From an uncultured Achromobacter sp. (GTDB lineage: Bacteria; Pseudomonadota; Gammaproteobacteria; Burkholderiales; Burkholderiaceae_B), in NCBI GenBank assembly GCA_913775005.1, contig CAJYKY010000569.1, positions 1 to 14,074 on the forward strand: a stretch of 14,074 bases of DNA. Direction: 5' to 3'. Positions 1 to 6,944 of the stretch are shown here, in pieces. A program made the position numbers and the translations under genes. The notes beneath the pieces were generated by a model. It worked only from the letters and a program-made list of their open reading frames with translations. It was not told where the DNA came from and made no database searches. How positions within the stretch are numbered: position 1 is the first letter of the stretch; the number at the start of each line of letters is the position of its first letter.

Positions 1-1
1 T

Positions 2-748
2 GGTTTGAATCAGCTGCGTCTGGTGATCTTCGGCGTGCTGAGCCTGCTGATTTATCTGGCGGTCTACTACTACCAATTGAATGTGCCGCTGTTGCAGAAG
101 GCGCTCTGGCTGGGCGGTGCGGCGCTGCTGTTGTTTGTGCTACGTGGCCTGGTCTGGCTGGTGCCGCGCCTGATGCGTACCCAGAGCGCGCGCCCGCGCA
201 CGCCCTTGCCGCCGATATCCGGTGCGCTGCGCTGGCGCACGCTGGCTATTCTTGGCGGGCTGGCGCTGGTGCTGGTGGTGGCCAATGGCGGCATCTGGCA
301 GCGCGAGAAGCTGCTGGCGACGGGCAAGGTTGTCATCCTGGAACTGGCGCCGGTGGATCCGCGTTCGCTCATGCAGGGCGACTACATGGCGCTGAACTTC
401 GCCGCCAGCCGCGACATCACCCGGCTGCGGCTGGGTGGCGAGCGTCAGTTTGAAGATGAAACCCTGCCTGGCTTCGAGCCGGACGGCTATGTGATGCTTC
501 AGGCTGATTCGCGCGGCGTGGCCACGCCGCTGCGTATCCAGCCCGACGTGCATCCGCACGCCGAGACCGAGGTGCCGCTGCGCTATCGCGTCCGCGATAG
601 CAGCGTGCGCATCGTCACCAATGCGTATTTCTTCCCGGAAGGCGAAGCCAAGCGCTACGAAGTCGCCCGCTACGGCGAGCTGCGCGTGGCCGAAAACGGG
701 GAAGCCTTGCTGGTGCGGATGCTGGGTGAGGATTTGCAGCCGCTGTAG
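2..748 (+). CDS. DUF4401 / GDYXXLXY-domain membrane protein, C-terminal part (cut by window start)
   Basis: The frame is open to the first base, so the true start lies outside the window; a TTG at position 5 could initiate but has no room for a ribosome site. The first ~55 residues form two hydrophobic segments with the YYYQLNVPLLQKALWL pattern typical of the end of DUF4401. A basic linker follows, then another membrane helix (about residues 77-95 counted from the TTG), then a soluble domain with PVDPRSLMQGDYMALNF (residues 117-132), which carries the GDYXXLXY signature (G125, D126, Y127, L130, F132). The two families are often separate neighbouring genes; here they share one frame, so the product looks like a fusion. 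A Met at residue 57 (ATG at 173) could start a stand-alone GDYXXLXY protein, but no stop separates it from the upstream part. Function is unknown in the family. The stop TAG directly abuts the stop of the convergent gluQ. Confidence 0.8.
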   Translation, partial: GLNQLRLVIFGVLSLLIYLAVYYYQLNVPLLQKALWLGGAALLLFVLRGLVWLVPRLMRTQSARPRTPLPPISGALRWRTLAILGGLALVLVVANGGIWQREKLLATGKVVILELAPVDPRSLMQGDYMALNFAASRDITRLRLGGERQFEDETLPGFEPDGYVMLQADSRGVATPLRIQPDVHPHAETEVPLRYRVRDSSVRIVTNAYFFPEGEAKRYEVARYGELRVAENGEALLVRMLGEDLQPL

Positions 749-1627
749 CTACTGCCCGAACCGCCGCGCCCACTGCGCGGTGGCTTCCCGCAAAAACGCG
801 TCGCGCGACTCAGCGGCCAGCGGCGCAAAGCCCAGCGCCCGCCACGCGTCTTGCAGCGCGGCAAGCGGTGCGGCGGTATCAATGGCCGGGGCGCCATTCT
901 GCTTGGACAGCTTCAGGCCGCTGTCCGCGTCCAGAATCAGCGGCACATGCAGGTAGCGCAGTGTCGGCAGGCCCAGCAGGCGGCCCAGCACGCGCTGGCG
1001 CGCCGTGGAACTGAGCAGGTCCGCGCCGCGCACGACGTCCGTCACGCCTTGCTCGGCGTCATCGACCACCACCGCCAGCTGATAGGCCCACAGCCCATCC
1101 GCCCGCCGCAAGGCGAAATCCCCCACTGCCTGCGCCACGTTCTGTTCTTGCGGACCCAGCCAGCGGTCGTCGAAATGTTCAAGGCCTTCCGGCATCCGCA
1201 CGCGCCAGGCGCGCGCTTCGCGGCCGGCGGGCAAGCCGTGACGGCAGGTGCCGGGATAAGGGCGTTCGCCGTCGGCGCCGGGCGTGGTCTGGCCGCGCAG
1301 CGCAGAGTCGGCGATTTCGCGGCGCGTGCAGCCGCAACCGTAGATCAGGCCCCGGGCGGCCAAGGTGTCGAAGGCGGATTGGTAGGCGGCGTTGCGTTGC
1401 GATTGCCACAGGATGTCGCCATCCCATTGGAGACCCAGCGCGTGCAGCTGCGCCATGATGGCGTCGGCCGCGCCCGCTACCGTGCGCGGCGTGTCCACGT
1501 CTTCCATGCGCAAGAGCCAGCGCCCGCCATGCGCGCGCGCGTCCAGCCAGCTGGCCAGCGCAGCAACCAACGAGCCCGCATGCAGCGGGCCGCTGGGGCT
1601 GGGGGCGAAACGGCCGACGTAGGTCAC
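749..1627 (-). CDS. gluQ: Glutamyl-Q tRNA(Asp) synthetase
   Basis: This 292-residue protein is a GluRS catalytic-domain paralogue without an anticodon-binding domain. The family activates glutamate and attaches it to queuosine at position 34 of tRNA-Asp in the cytoplasm. Visible motifs are the class I HIGH-like SPSGPLHAGSL (residues 10-20), RMEDVDTPR (40-48), the zinc ligands C98-G-C100 with Y124 and C128, and the KMSKS-like KLSKQN (239-244). The start is GTG at 1625-1627, giving MTYVGRFAP, the normal family N-terminus; the same frame is open further upstream to 2338 but holds no ATG, GTG or TTG between smg and this codon. No clear Shine-Dalgarno is seen. It lies 67 bp downstream of smg on the same strand and may be co-transcribed. 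Its TAG stop touches the stop of the convergent membrane-protein gene. Confidence 0.93.
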   Translation of the reverse strand: MTYVGRFAPSPSGPLHAGSLVAALASWLDARAHGGRWLLRMEDVDTPRTVAGAADAIMAQLHALGLQWDGDILWQSQRNAAYQSAFDTLAARGLIYGCGCTRREIADSALRGQTTPGADGERPYPGTCRHGLPAGREARAWRVRMPEGLEHFDDRWLGPQEQNVAQAVGDFALRRADGLWAYQLAVVVDDAEQGVTDVVRGADLLSSTARQRVLGRLLGLPTLRYLHVPLILDADSGLKLSKQNGAPAIDTAAPLAALQDAWRALGFAPLAAESRDAFLREATAQWARRFGQ

Positions 1628-1694
1628 GATGCGCGAGCGCCGCGTGACGCCCGCCGCGACGGGGTAAGAAGTGCTGCCGGGAACAACAAGGGAA

Positions 1695-2153
1695 TCAATG
1701 CAACAGCCGCACGCCCTCTTCGTCCAGCAGCTCTTCCAGAACCAGATTGTCGATCTCGGCTTCCTGGCTCCAGAGAACCATGAGGGCGATGATCTTGATC
1801 TTGGATAGCGGCACGGGCGTTTCCGGCGAGGCGAGGCCACGGTCGATGACGATTTCGCGCAACGGCGCAGGCAACACGCCAGCCGATTCCAGGAAGGCGA
1901 TGAAGCCGATGGATTCGGAGCCGAGCTGACTGTATTCGTTGTCGGTGTAGATCCGGGTGCCCGTATTGGGCGCCTGCGCGAGGTCGACGCATCGTTCCGT
2001 AGTCTCGGCCAGGCCGTAAAGCCAACCGAGGGCGTCGTCGATGTCTTCGTGCTCGAAACCGGCGGCGGCGAGCCGCTTAGCGAGCACATCGGCCGCAGGA
2101 CAGGCTTGCGGCGTGTAGTAATTCTCGAACAGATAAACCAGGATATCGAACAT
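1695..2153 (-). CDS. smg: Smg family protein (DUF494)
   Basis: The 152-residue acidic protein begins MFDILVYLFENYY, the conserved N-terminus of the DUF494/Smg family, and continues with the family pattern including GWLYGL, RIYTDNEY and a C-terminal ALMVLWSQ ... LVLEELLDEE block. The molecular function is not established. I chose the ATG at 2151-2153 because it gives the conserved family start; an in-frame ATG at 2190-2192 would add 13 unlike residues, and neither has a good ribosome site. In many proteobacteria smg follows dprA and precedes topA. Here neither is present: it has gluQ 67 bp downstream and a terminator plus a candidate promoter upstream, so it likely starts its own unit. Confidence 0.9.
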   Translation of the reverse strand: MFDILVYLFENYYTPQACPAADVLAKRLAAAGFEHEDIDDALGWLYGLAETTERCVDLAQAPNTGTRIYTDNEYSQLGSESIGFIAFLESAGVLPAPLREIVIDRGLASPETPVPLSKIKIIALMVLWSQEAEIDNLVLEELLDEEGVRLLH

Positions 2154-2219
2154 ATGGCGCAGTTTGTGCCTGTTTGCACAGTCGGCCCGCATATCGGCAG
2201 ACCAGCAAACATGAATTTT

Positions 2220-2248
2220 ACTTTACGCCGATTTATTTGGCCGGGCAA
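2220..2248 (-). promoter_or_regulatory. Candidate sigma-70 promoter for smg
   Basis: On the minus strand, TTGCCC (2248-2243) and TAAAGT (2225-2220) are separated by exactly 17 bp. Each matches its consensus at 4 of 6 positions. The predicted transcription start is near 2213, leaving a leader of about 60 nt before smg. It lies in the only AT-rich patch between the TRAP terminator and smg. Confidence 0.35.
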
Positions 2249-2297
2249 CCAGCGAAAAGGAGGGTGTTGTATGCCATCACCCTGCCCCTTCTGTGCC

Positions 2298-2327
2298 GCA
2301 TTTTGCCGGTATTTGCTGACAAAATGC
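2298..2327. repeat. Perfect 8-bp inverted repeat upstream of smg
   Basis: The arms GCATTTTG (2298-2305) and CAAAATGC (2320-2327) are separated by 14 nt. The repeat lies between the TRAP terminator and the candidate smg promoter, so it could be an operator or a second hairpin behind the terminator. No binding protein can be named. Confidence 0.35.
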
Positions 2328-2342
2328 ACGATTACCAAAAAT

Positions 2343-2376
2343 AAAAAGGGGCGGACATTACATCCGCCCCTTTTTT
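2343..2376 (-). terminator. Rho-independent terminator of the TRAP operon
   Basis: A perfect 8-bp stem, GGGGCGGA (2348-2355) with TCCGCCCC (2363-2370), has a 7-nt loop. It is followed on the minus strand by a T-run, and on the plus strand also by six T, so it could work in both directions. It begins 14 bp past the TRAP permease stop; no plus-strand gene reads into it here. Confidence 0.88.
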
Positions 2377-2389
2377 ATTACCCCACGTG

Positions 2390-4414
2390 TCATGCGGGCT
2401 TGGCTGCGTTCTCCAGTTTCAGCGCCGACAGCTGACGTATGAAGACGGGAATGCAGATCGCCAACCCGACCAGGCCGCTCGTCAATCCCGGAATGATGGT
2501 CAGCAGCGCGCCTACCGTGCACAGCCACCGTTCCCAGCTCTTCATGCCCACCAGCATGTAGCGCGAGAATGCGGCCGACAGCAGCACCAGCCCCACGATG
2601 CAGCCGAACAAGGTCACCCAGAAGTCGTACCAGGTGAAGCCCTGCACCGAGATCAGCAGCGACGGCGAAAACACGAACACGAAGGGCACGATGAGTTTGG
2701 TGATGCCCAGCCTGAACGCGGTGTTGCCGGTCTTGAAGGGATCACTGCCCGCCATGCCCGCCGCCGCATACGCCGCTAGCGCAACGGGCGGTGTGATGTC
2801 GGCCAGGATGCCGAAATAGAACACGAAGAAGTGCGCGGCGATGGGCTGCACACCCAGCTGTACCAGCGTGGGCGCGGCCACCGCCACCATGATCAGATAG
2901 TTGGCCGTGGTGGGGACGCCGCAGCCCATCAGGATGCAGACGATGCCGGTCATGATCAGCGCCGCCAGCAGCGTCAGCGACTGCATGTCGGCCATGGCTG
3001 CGGGTAGTGCCCAGGCCATGCCGCTGGCCAGCACCTGCGAGGCCGAGATCACGATGTACGAAATCTTGAAGCCCACGCCCGTCAGCGTCACCACGCCGAT
3101 CACAATGCCCACCGCACCCGCCGCCGCGCCGACGGCCAGCGCGTACTTGGCGCCGGTTTCAAAGGCTTCGTACAGATCGCGCCAGCGCAGCCGCTGATAC
3201 GGGTTCAGCAGGCCCACCACGATACAACCGGTGATCCCCGCGAAGGCCGCCAGATACGGCGTGCGCCCGCTGGCCAGCACGCCCACCAGCAAGATCAACG
3301 GAATCAACGTCGGCCAGCGCATCTTGAACGACTGCTTGAGCTTGGGCATTTCTTCCAGGGTCAGCCCGCGCAGGCCTTCGCGCTTGGCTTCGAAGTGCAC
3401 CTGCATGAACATGCCGAAGAAGTACAGAAAGGCCGGGAAGATGCCGGCAATCGCAATCTGCTGATATGGAATGCCCAGGAACTCGATCATCAGGAACGCG
3501 GCCGCGCCCATGATCGGCGGCGTGATCTGCCCGCCGGTGCTGCTGGCGGCTTCGACGCCTGCCGCGAAGTGACGCGGATAGCCCACGCGGATCATGGCCG
3601 GAATGGTCAGCGAACCGACGGTGACGGCGTTGGCCACCGACGAGCCCGACAACATGCCGAACATCGCCGACCCGAACACCGACACCTTGGCGGGGCCGCC
3701 GGCATAGCGCCCGGCCACGGTGGATGCCACGTCCAGGAACAGCTGGCCCAGTCCGATGCGGGTGGCCAGCACGCCGAACAGCACGAAGTGGAACACGTAG
3801 GTCGCCACCACCCCGACCGCCACGCCATACACGCCCTGACTCGTCAGGTACATGTGGTTGACGATCTGCGGCCAGGTGTTGCCCGCATGCTTGAGCAGGC
3901 CGGGAAAGTATGGCCCGAACATTGCATAGGCCATGAACACCAGCGCGATGATGGGCAGCGGCCAGCCCATCGCGCGGCGCGTGGCTTCCAAGAGCCCGAT
4001 CAGCAGGATGGACCCCATGAACACGTCCATCGGCATCGGGTTACCGACGCGAAACGCCAGGTCTTCAAAGATGTAGGGGATGTACAGCACCGACAGCGCA
4101 AGCGCGATGGCGATGATCCAGTCGTATAGCGGAATGCCGCCGGGCGTGAACCAGGTGGACTTCGGTTCGCGCTGGTAGTGCGATTTTGAAAAACCGAACA
4201 CCAGGAAGATCAGGCTCAGGACAAAGGCCAGGTGCACGCCGCGGTGCGTAGCTTCGCGCAGCAGGCCAAAGCCCGCCGTGTAGTAGTGAAACAAGGACAG
4301 CGTGACAAGCAAGCCCGACACGATCCACGTGGCCGTCTTGTCCAAAGGCCGGAAGCGGATTTCGGAATCGTATTTTTCCGCCAGCTTCTGGGTTTTTTCG
4401 TGGTCAATTTCCAT
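2390..4414 (-). CDS. TRAP transporter permease, fused 4TM/12TM (DctQM) type
   Basis: At 674 residues this has the usual length of TRAP permeases in which the small DctQ-like and large DctM-like subunits are joined. It would sit in the inner membrane and import an organic solute, driven by an ion gradient, from a periplasmic binding protein. A short soluble N-terminus (about 28 residues) is followed by four hydrophobic segments up to roughly residue 150. The DctM-like part contains the family block GSAMFGMLSGSSVANAVTVG, then IPAMIRVGYPRHFAAGVEAASS and GGQITPPIMGAAAFLM. Later helices carry MGCGVPTTANYLIMV and ADITPPVALAAYAAAG, also typical. Start ATG at 4412-4414 gives a normal N-terminus. The TAXI binding protein gene lies 99 bp upstream on the same strand, with a hairpin between them. 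A strong terminator follows. Substrate is unknown; fused permeases usually pair with TAXI proteins, as here. Confidence 0.93.
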   Translation of the reverse strand: MEIDHEKTQKLAEKYDSEIRFRPLDKTATWIVSGLLVTLSLFHYYTAGFGLLREATHRGVHLAFVLSLIFLVFGFSKSHYQREPKSTWFTPGGIPLYDWIIAIALALSVLYIPYIFEDLAFRVGNPMPMDVFMGSILLIGLLEATRRAMGWPLPIIALVFMAYAMFGPYFPGLLKHAGNTWPQIVNHMYLTSQGVYGVAVGVVATYVFHFVLFGVLATRIGLGQLFLDVASTVAGRYAGGPAKVSVFGSAMFGMLSGSSVANAVTVGSLTIPAMIRVGYPRHFAAGVEAASSTGGQITPPIMGAAAFLMIEFLGIPYQQIAIAGIFPAFLYFFGMFMQVHFEAKREGLRGLTLEEMPKLKQSFKMRWPTLIPLILLVGVLASGRTPYLAAFAGITGCIVVGLLNPYQRLRWRDLYEAFETGAKYALAVGAAAGAVGIVIGVVTLTGVGFKISYIVISASQVLASGMAWALPAAMADMQSLTLLAALIMTGIVCILMGCGVPTTANYLIMVAVAAPTLVQLGVQPIAAHFFVFYFGILADITPPVALAAYAAAGMAGSDPFKTGNTAFRLGITKLIVPFVFVFSPSLLISVQGFTWYDFWVTLFGCIVGLVLLSAAFSRYMLVGMKSWERWLCTVGALLTIIPGLTSGLVGLAICIPVFIRQLSALKLENAAKPA

Positions 4415-4438
4415 CGCCGTGAGTCTCTGGTGATACGC

Positions 4439-4470
4439 GACAGGGCCGCGCGTGGCGGCCCTGCCCTGTC
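4439..4470 (-). promoter_or_regulatory. Intercistronic stem-loop between TRAP binding protein and permease
   Basis: Two alternative perfect 8-bp stems overlap: AGGGCCGC (4442-4449) with GCGGCCCT (4455-4462) around a 5-nt loop, or GACAGGGC (4439-4446) with GCCCTGTC (4463-4470). There is no T-run, so it is not a standard terminator. In transporter operons such hairpins often protect or partly terminate the upstream message, giving more binding protein than permease; that role is inferred here. Confidence 0.55.
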
Positions 4471-4513
4471 ATGGCGCGTTCAGCGCCGTGGACGTTCACT
4501 GATCAAGCGCTGC

Positions 4514-5473
4514 TTACTTCAGCAGCCCGATTTCCTTGTAGAACTTCTCGGCGCCCGGGTGGAACGGAATGCCCGCGCCCTTGGTGGCGTTTTCGCGCGT
4601 GATGAGCTTGCCCTTGGCGTGGCCGGCGTCCAGCGTCTTGCGCGTGGCGTCGCTGTACAAGGCCTTGGTGACGTCGTACACGGTTTGCTCGGGAATCTTG
4701 GCCGACGTGACCATCTGCGCGTTGACCGAGATGGTCTTCACTTCAGGCAGGTTCTGGTACGTGTTGGCCGCGATGACGTCGGGCGTGAAGAATTCCTGCT
4801 TGGCGCGCAGGGCGTCGATTTCCGGACCCACCAGCGACACCAGCTCGATGTTGCCGGTCGAGGCCAGTTCGGCGATGGCGCCGGCTGGGGCGCCGCCCAC
4901 GAAGAAGAACGCGTCCAGGCCGCCGTCCTTGAGCTTGTCGCCCGCCTGGTTGGGCTTGAGGTATTCGGCCTTGATGTCCTTGTCGGTCATGCCGTAGGCG
5001 CCCAGGATCAGGCGCACGTCGACCAGCGTGCCCGAACCCGGTTCGTCCATGGACACGCGCTTGCCTTTCAGGTCGGCCACGCTCTTGATGCCGGACCCCT
5101 TGCGCGTCACGAGGTGAATGCTCTCCGGGTAAAGCGTGGCGATCAGGCGCAGGTCCTGCGCCTTGGGCTTGCCTTCGAAGGTGCCGGTGCCGCTATAGGC
5201 CCAGAACGCCACGTCCGACTGCGTGAAACCCGCTTCGAACGAGCCGCCGATGATGCCGTTGATATTGGCCACCGACCCGTTGGACGCGACCGCCGTGGCG
5301 ATGAGCTTGCCGGGTTGCGACACCGCGTTGCCGATGATGCCGCCTATCGGGTAGTACGTGCCGGCGGTGCCGCCAGTGCCGATGCGGAAAAATTGCTGGG
5401 CCTGTGCGGTGCCCACGGCGCCGACAGCGGCGACCGTAACGGTCAGGGCGGTGATCCAGTGCTTGAGTTTCAT
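4514..5473 (-). CDS. TAXI-family TRAP transporter solute-binding protein
   Basis: This 319-residue periplasmic receptor has a clear signal peptide (basic MKLKHW, hydrophobic core, likely cut after AQA at about residue 25). The mature start contains FRIGTGGTAGTYYPIGG, the hallmark of the TAXI family, followed by GNAVSQPG, VANINGI and the internal SGIKSVADLKGKRVSMDEPGSGT segment typical of these proteins. The ATG at 5471-5473 is chosen because a GGAGAA ribosome site lies about 7 nt upstream and the signal peptide starts there; the frame is open to 5605 but that extension is unlike the family. It should deliver solute to the fused permease encoded downstream. Known TAXI ligands include glutamate or glutamine; the ligand here cannot be read from sequence. 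It diverges from the D-threonine aldolase gene. Confidence 0.93.
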   Translation of the reverse strand: MKLKHWITALTVTVAAVGAVGTAQAQQFFRIGTGGTAGTYYPIGGIIGNAVSQPGKLIATAVASNGSVANINGIIGGSFEAGFTQSDVAFWAYSGTGTFEGKPKAQDLRLIATLYPESIHLVTRKGSGIKSVADLKGKRVSMDEPGSGTLVDVRLILGAYGMTDKDIKAEYLKPNQAGDKLKDGGLDAFFFVGGAPAGAIAELASTGNIELVSLVGPEIDALRAKQEFFTPDVIAANTYQNLPEVKTISVNAQMVTSAKIPEQTVYDVTKALYSDATRKTLDAGHAKGKLITRENATKGAGIPFHPGAEKFYKEIGLLK

Positions 5474-5519
5474 GCGAGCTTCTCCGGGTCTTGTTGACGG
5501 ATGTTGATGGGCATTGAAG

Positions 5520-5551
5520 TGTGCGATACGCACAGGTATTGTTCGATACGC
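5520..5551. promoter_or_regulatory. Candidate operator: palindrome plus repeated CGATACGC
   Basis: TGTGCG-ATA-CGCACA (5520-5534) is a perfect palindrome with a 3-bp centre. Its core CGATACGC (5524-5531) recurs at 5544-5551, exactly 20 bp downstream, about two helical turns. This suggests cooperative binding of a dimeric regulator next to the TRAP binding-protein gene, 47 bp from its start codon. No regulator gene is in the window. Confidence 0.4.
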
Positions 5552-5604
5552 CTTTTGCCGTCGGGCCCCCCCAAGGCATCGAAAGAATTCTGTCATGGTG
5601 GGCA

Positions 5605-5625
5605 CCGGTAGCCAATGGTTACCGG
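5605..5625. promoter_or_regulatory. Candidate operator: 9-bp inverted repeat
   Basis: CCGGTAGCC (5605-5613) and GGTTACCGG (5617-5625) pair at 8 of 9 positions around AAT. The size and near symmetry resemble operators of GntR- or LacI-type repressors, but the family cannot be decided from sequence. It lies 113 bp before dta. Confidence 0.35.
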
Positions 5626-5737
5626 GCTATCGTTTACCTGGGGGTGACCCATCCTTCGGGTTATGGATGCCCGTGTTTTGGTTATGGCGTCCACCGCTCG
5701 CCTTGCGTCACGCGGTGCAGATTACGGAGACACCAAG

Positions 5738-6877
5738 ATGTCCCACGAAGTCCTACGCGGCATAGTGCTGCCCCCGCCCGCGCAACCGGGTGACCCGCTC
5801 GCGCGCATCGACACGCCCAGCCTGATGCTGGACCTGACGCCGTTCGAAGCCAACCTGCGCGCGATGCAGGCCTGGGCCGACCGTCACGACGTGGCCTTGC
5901 GTCCGCATGCCAAGGCGCACAAATGCCCCGAGATTGCGCGGCGCCAGCTGGCGCTGGGGGCGCGCGGCATCTGCTGCCAGAAAGTCAGCGAGGCCGTGCC
6001 GTTCGTGGCGGCCGGCATCCACGATATCCACATCAGCAACGAAGTCGTCGGCTCGGCCAAGCTGGCGCTGCTGGCGCAACTGGCGCGCACGGCCAAGATG
6101 AGTGTCTGTGTGGACAACGCGCAGAACCTGGCGCAGCTGTCGCAAGCCATGGCACACGCGGGCGCCGAGATCGATGTGTTGGTTGAAGTGGATGTGGGCC
6201 AGGGCCGCTGCGGCGTGTCCGATGACGCCTTGGTGCTGGCGCTGGCGCAGCAGGCGCGTGATTTGCCTGGCGTCACTTTCGTGGGCTTGCAGGCGTATCA
6301 CGGGTCGGTTCAGCATTACCGCACGCGCGAAGAACGCGCGCAGGTGTGCCGGCAGGCGGCGCGCATTGCGGCGTCCTACGCGCAGCTGCTGCGTGAAAGC
6401 GGCATTGCTTGCGACATCATCACCGGGGGCGGAACGGGCAGCGCGGAATTCGATGCGGCAAGCGGCGTCTATACCGAATTGCAGGCGGGTTCGTACGCGT
6501 TCATGGACGGCGATTACGGCGCCAACGAATGGGACGGCCCGCTAGCCTTCCAGAACAGCCTGTTCGTGCTGTCGACGGTGATGAGCGTGCCCGCGCCCGA
6601 CCGCGTCATTCTGGACGCGGGCCTGAAGTCCACCACCGCCGAATGCGGACCGCCCGCCATCTTCGATGCGGCGGGGCTGACCTATTCCGCCATCAATGAC
6701 GAACACGGTGTGGTGCGCGTGGCGCCAGGCGTGACGCCGCCTGCGCTGGGCGATGTGCTGCGCCTTGTGCCCTCGCACGTAGACCCGACCTTCAACCTGC
6801 ACGACGGCCTGGTGGTGGTGCGCGATGGTGTGGTCGAAGACGTGTGGGAGATCGCGGCGCGTGGGCTGTCGCGCTGA
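5738..6877 (+). CDS. dta: D-threonine aldolase (DSD1 / fold-type III PLP enzyme)
   Basis: The 379-residue protein has the length and key residues of the D-threonine aldolase studied from Alcaligenes (Achromobacter) xylosoxidans. That enzyme splits D-threonine and other D-beta-hydroxy-alpha-amino acids into glycine and an aldehyde, using PLP and a divalent metal. The N-terminal alanine-racemase-like barrel carries the PLP lysine in RPHAKAHK (K59); R157 lies in VDVGQGRCGV; the C-terminal beta domain carries the metal ligands H347 and D349 in PSHVDPTFN. GGGTGS and AGSYAFMDGDYG match cofactor and active-site stretches of the family. Start ATG at 5738 has GGAG 8 nt upstream; the frame is open from 5663 but that extension is unlike the family. 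D-threo-3-hydroxyaspartate dehydratase is a related alternative, but the overall match favours the aldolase. No signal peptide: cytoplasmic. It diverges from a TRAP operon and converges with an amino-acid ABC operon. Confidence 0.93.
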   Translation: MSHEVLRGIVLPPPAQPGDPLARIDTPSLMLDLTPFEANLRAMQAWADRHDVALRPHAKAHKCPEIARRQLALGARGICCQKVSEAVPFVAAGIHDIHISNEVVGSAKLALLAQLARTAKMSVCVDNAQNLAQLSQAMAHAGAEIDVLVEVDVGQGRCGVSDDALVLALAQQARDLPGVTFVGLQAYHGSVQHYRTREERAQVCRQAARIAASYAQLLRESGIACDIITGGGTGSAEFDAASGVYTELQAGSYAFMDGDYGANEWDGPLAFQNSLFVLSTVMSVPAPDRVILDAGLKSTTAECGPPAIFDAAGLTYSAINDEHGVVRVAPGVTPPALGDVLRLVPSHVDPTFNLHDGLVVVRDGVVEDVWEIAARGLSR

Positions 6878-6906
6878 AAGGCGCGTTGCTTGTGCGGGGT
6901 GAGTGG

Positions 6907-6932
6907 TGCGCCGCGCGAGCCGTCGCGGCGCA
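6907..6932. terminator. Possible shared hairpin terminator between dta and ABC operon
   Basis: A perfect 9-bp GC-rich stem, TGCGCCGCG (6907-6915) with CGCGGCGCA (6924-6932), has an 8-nt loop. It lies in the 67-bp gap between two convergent stop codons, 29 bp past dta. Neither side has a T-run, so it would be a weak intrinsic terminator, a Rho pause site or a 3'-end protector. Confidence 0.45.
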
Positions 6933-6944
6933 ATGCCTTGCGGC

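Larger units (their letters stand above)
5474..5737. promoter_or_regulatory. Divergent control region between TRAP operon and dta
   Basis: These 264 bp hold no credible gene and must contain the promoters of both the minus-strand TRAP operon and plus-strand dta. They are unusually rich in dyads and short repeats: the palindromes listed separately, a GGGTGACCC palindrome (5642-5650), and GGTTATGG twice (5659-5666 and 5680-5687, 21 bp apart). I could not assign convincing -35/-10 pairs. The dta ribosome site GGAG is at 5726-5729, 8 nt before its ATG. Confidence 0.6.

Noticed and set aside
851..1783. A 310-codon plus-strand open frame opposite gluQ
   Set aside because: Antisense to the complete gluQ with all its motifs; Arg/Ala/Gln-rich shadow.
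1628..2338. An N-terminal extension or fusion of gluQ running back through smg
   Set aside because: The frame stays open but overlaps smg in another frame, reads as low-information sequence, and the normal GluQ N-terminus starts at the GTG at 1627.
4232..5497. A 421-codon plus-strand open frame over the TAXI gene and the start of the TRAP permease
   Set aside because: Antisense shadow of two well-supported genes; composition is Arg/Gly/Val-rich without recognisable domains.
5474..5605. A 44-residue N-terminal extension of the TAXI protein
   Set aside because: It would bury the signal peptide inside the protein and skip the good GGAGAA ribosome site before the ATG at 5473.
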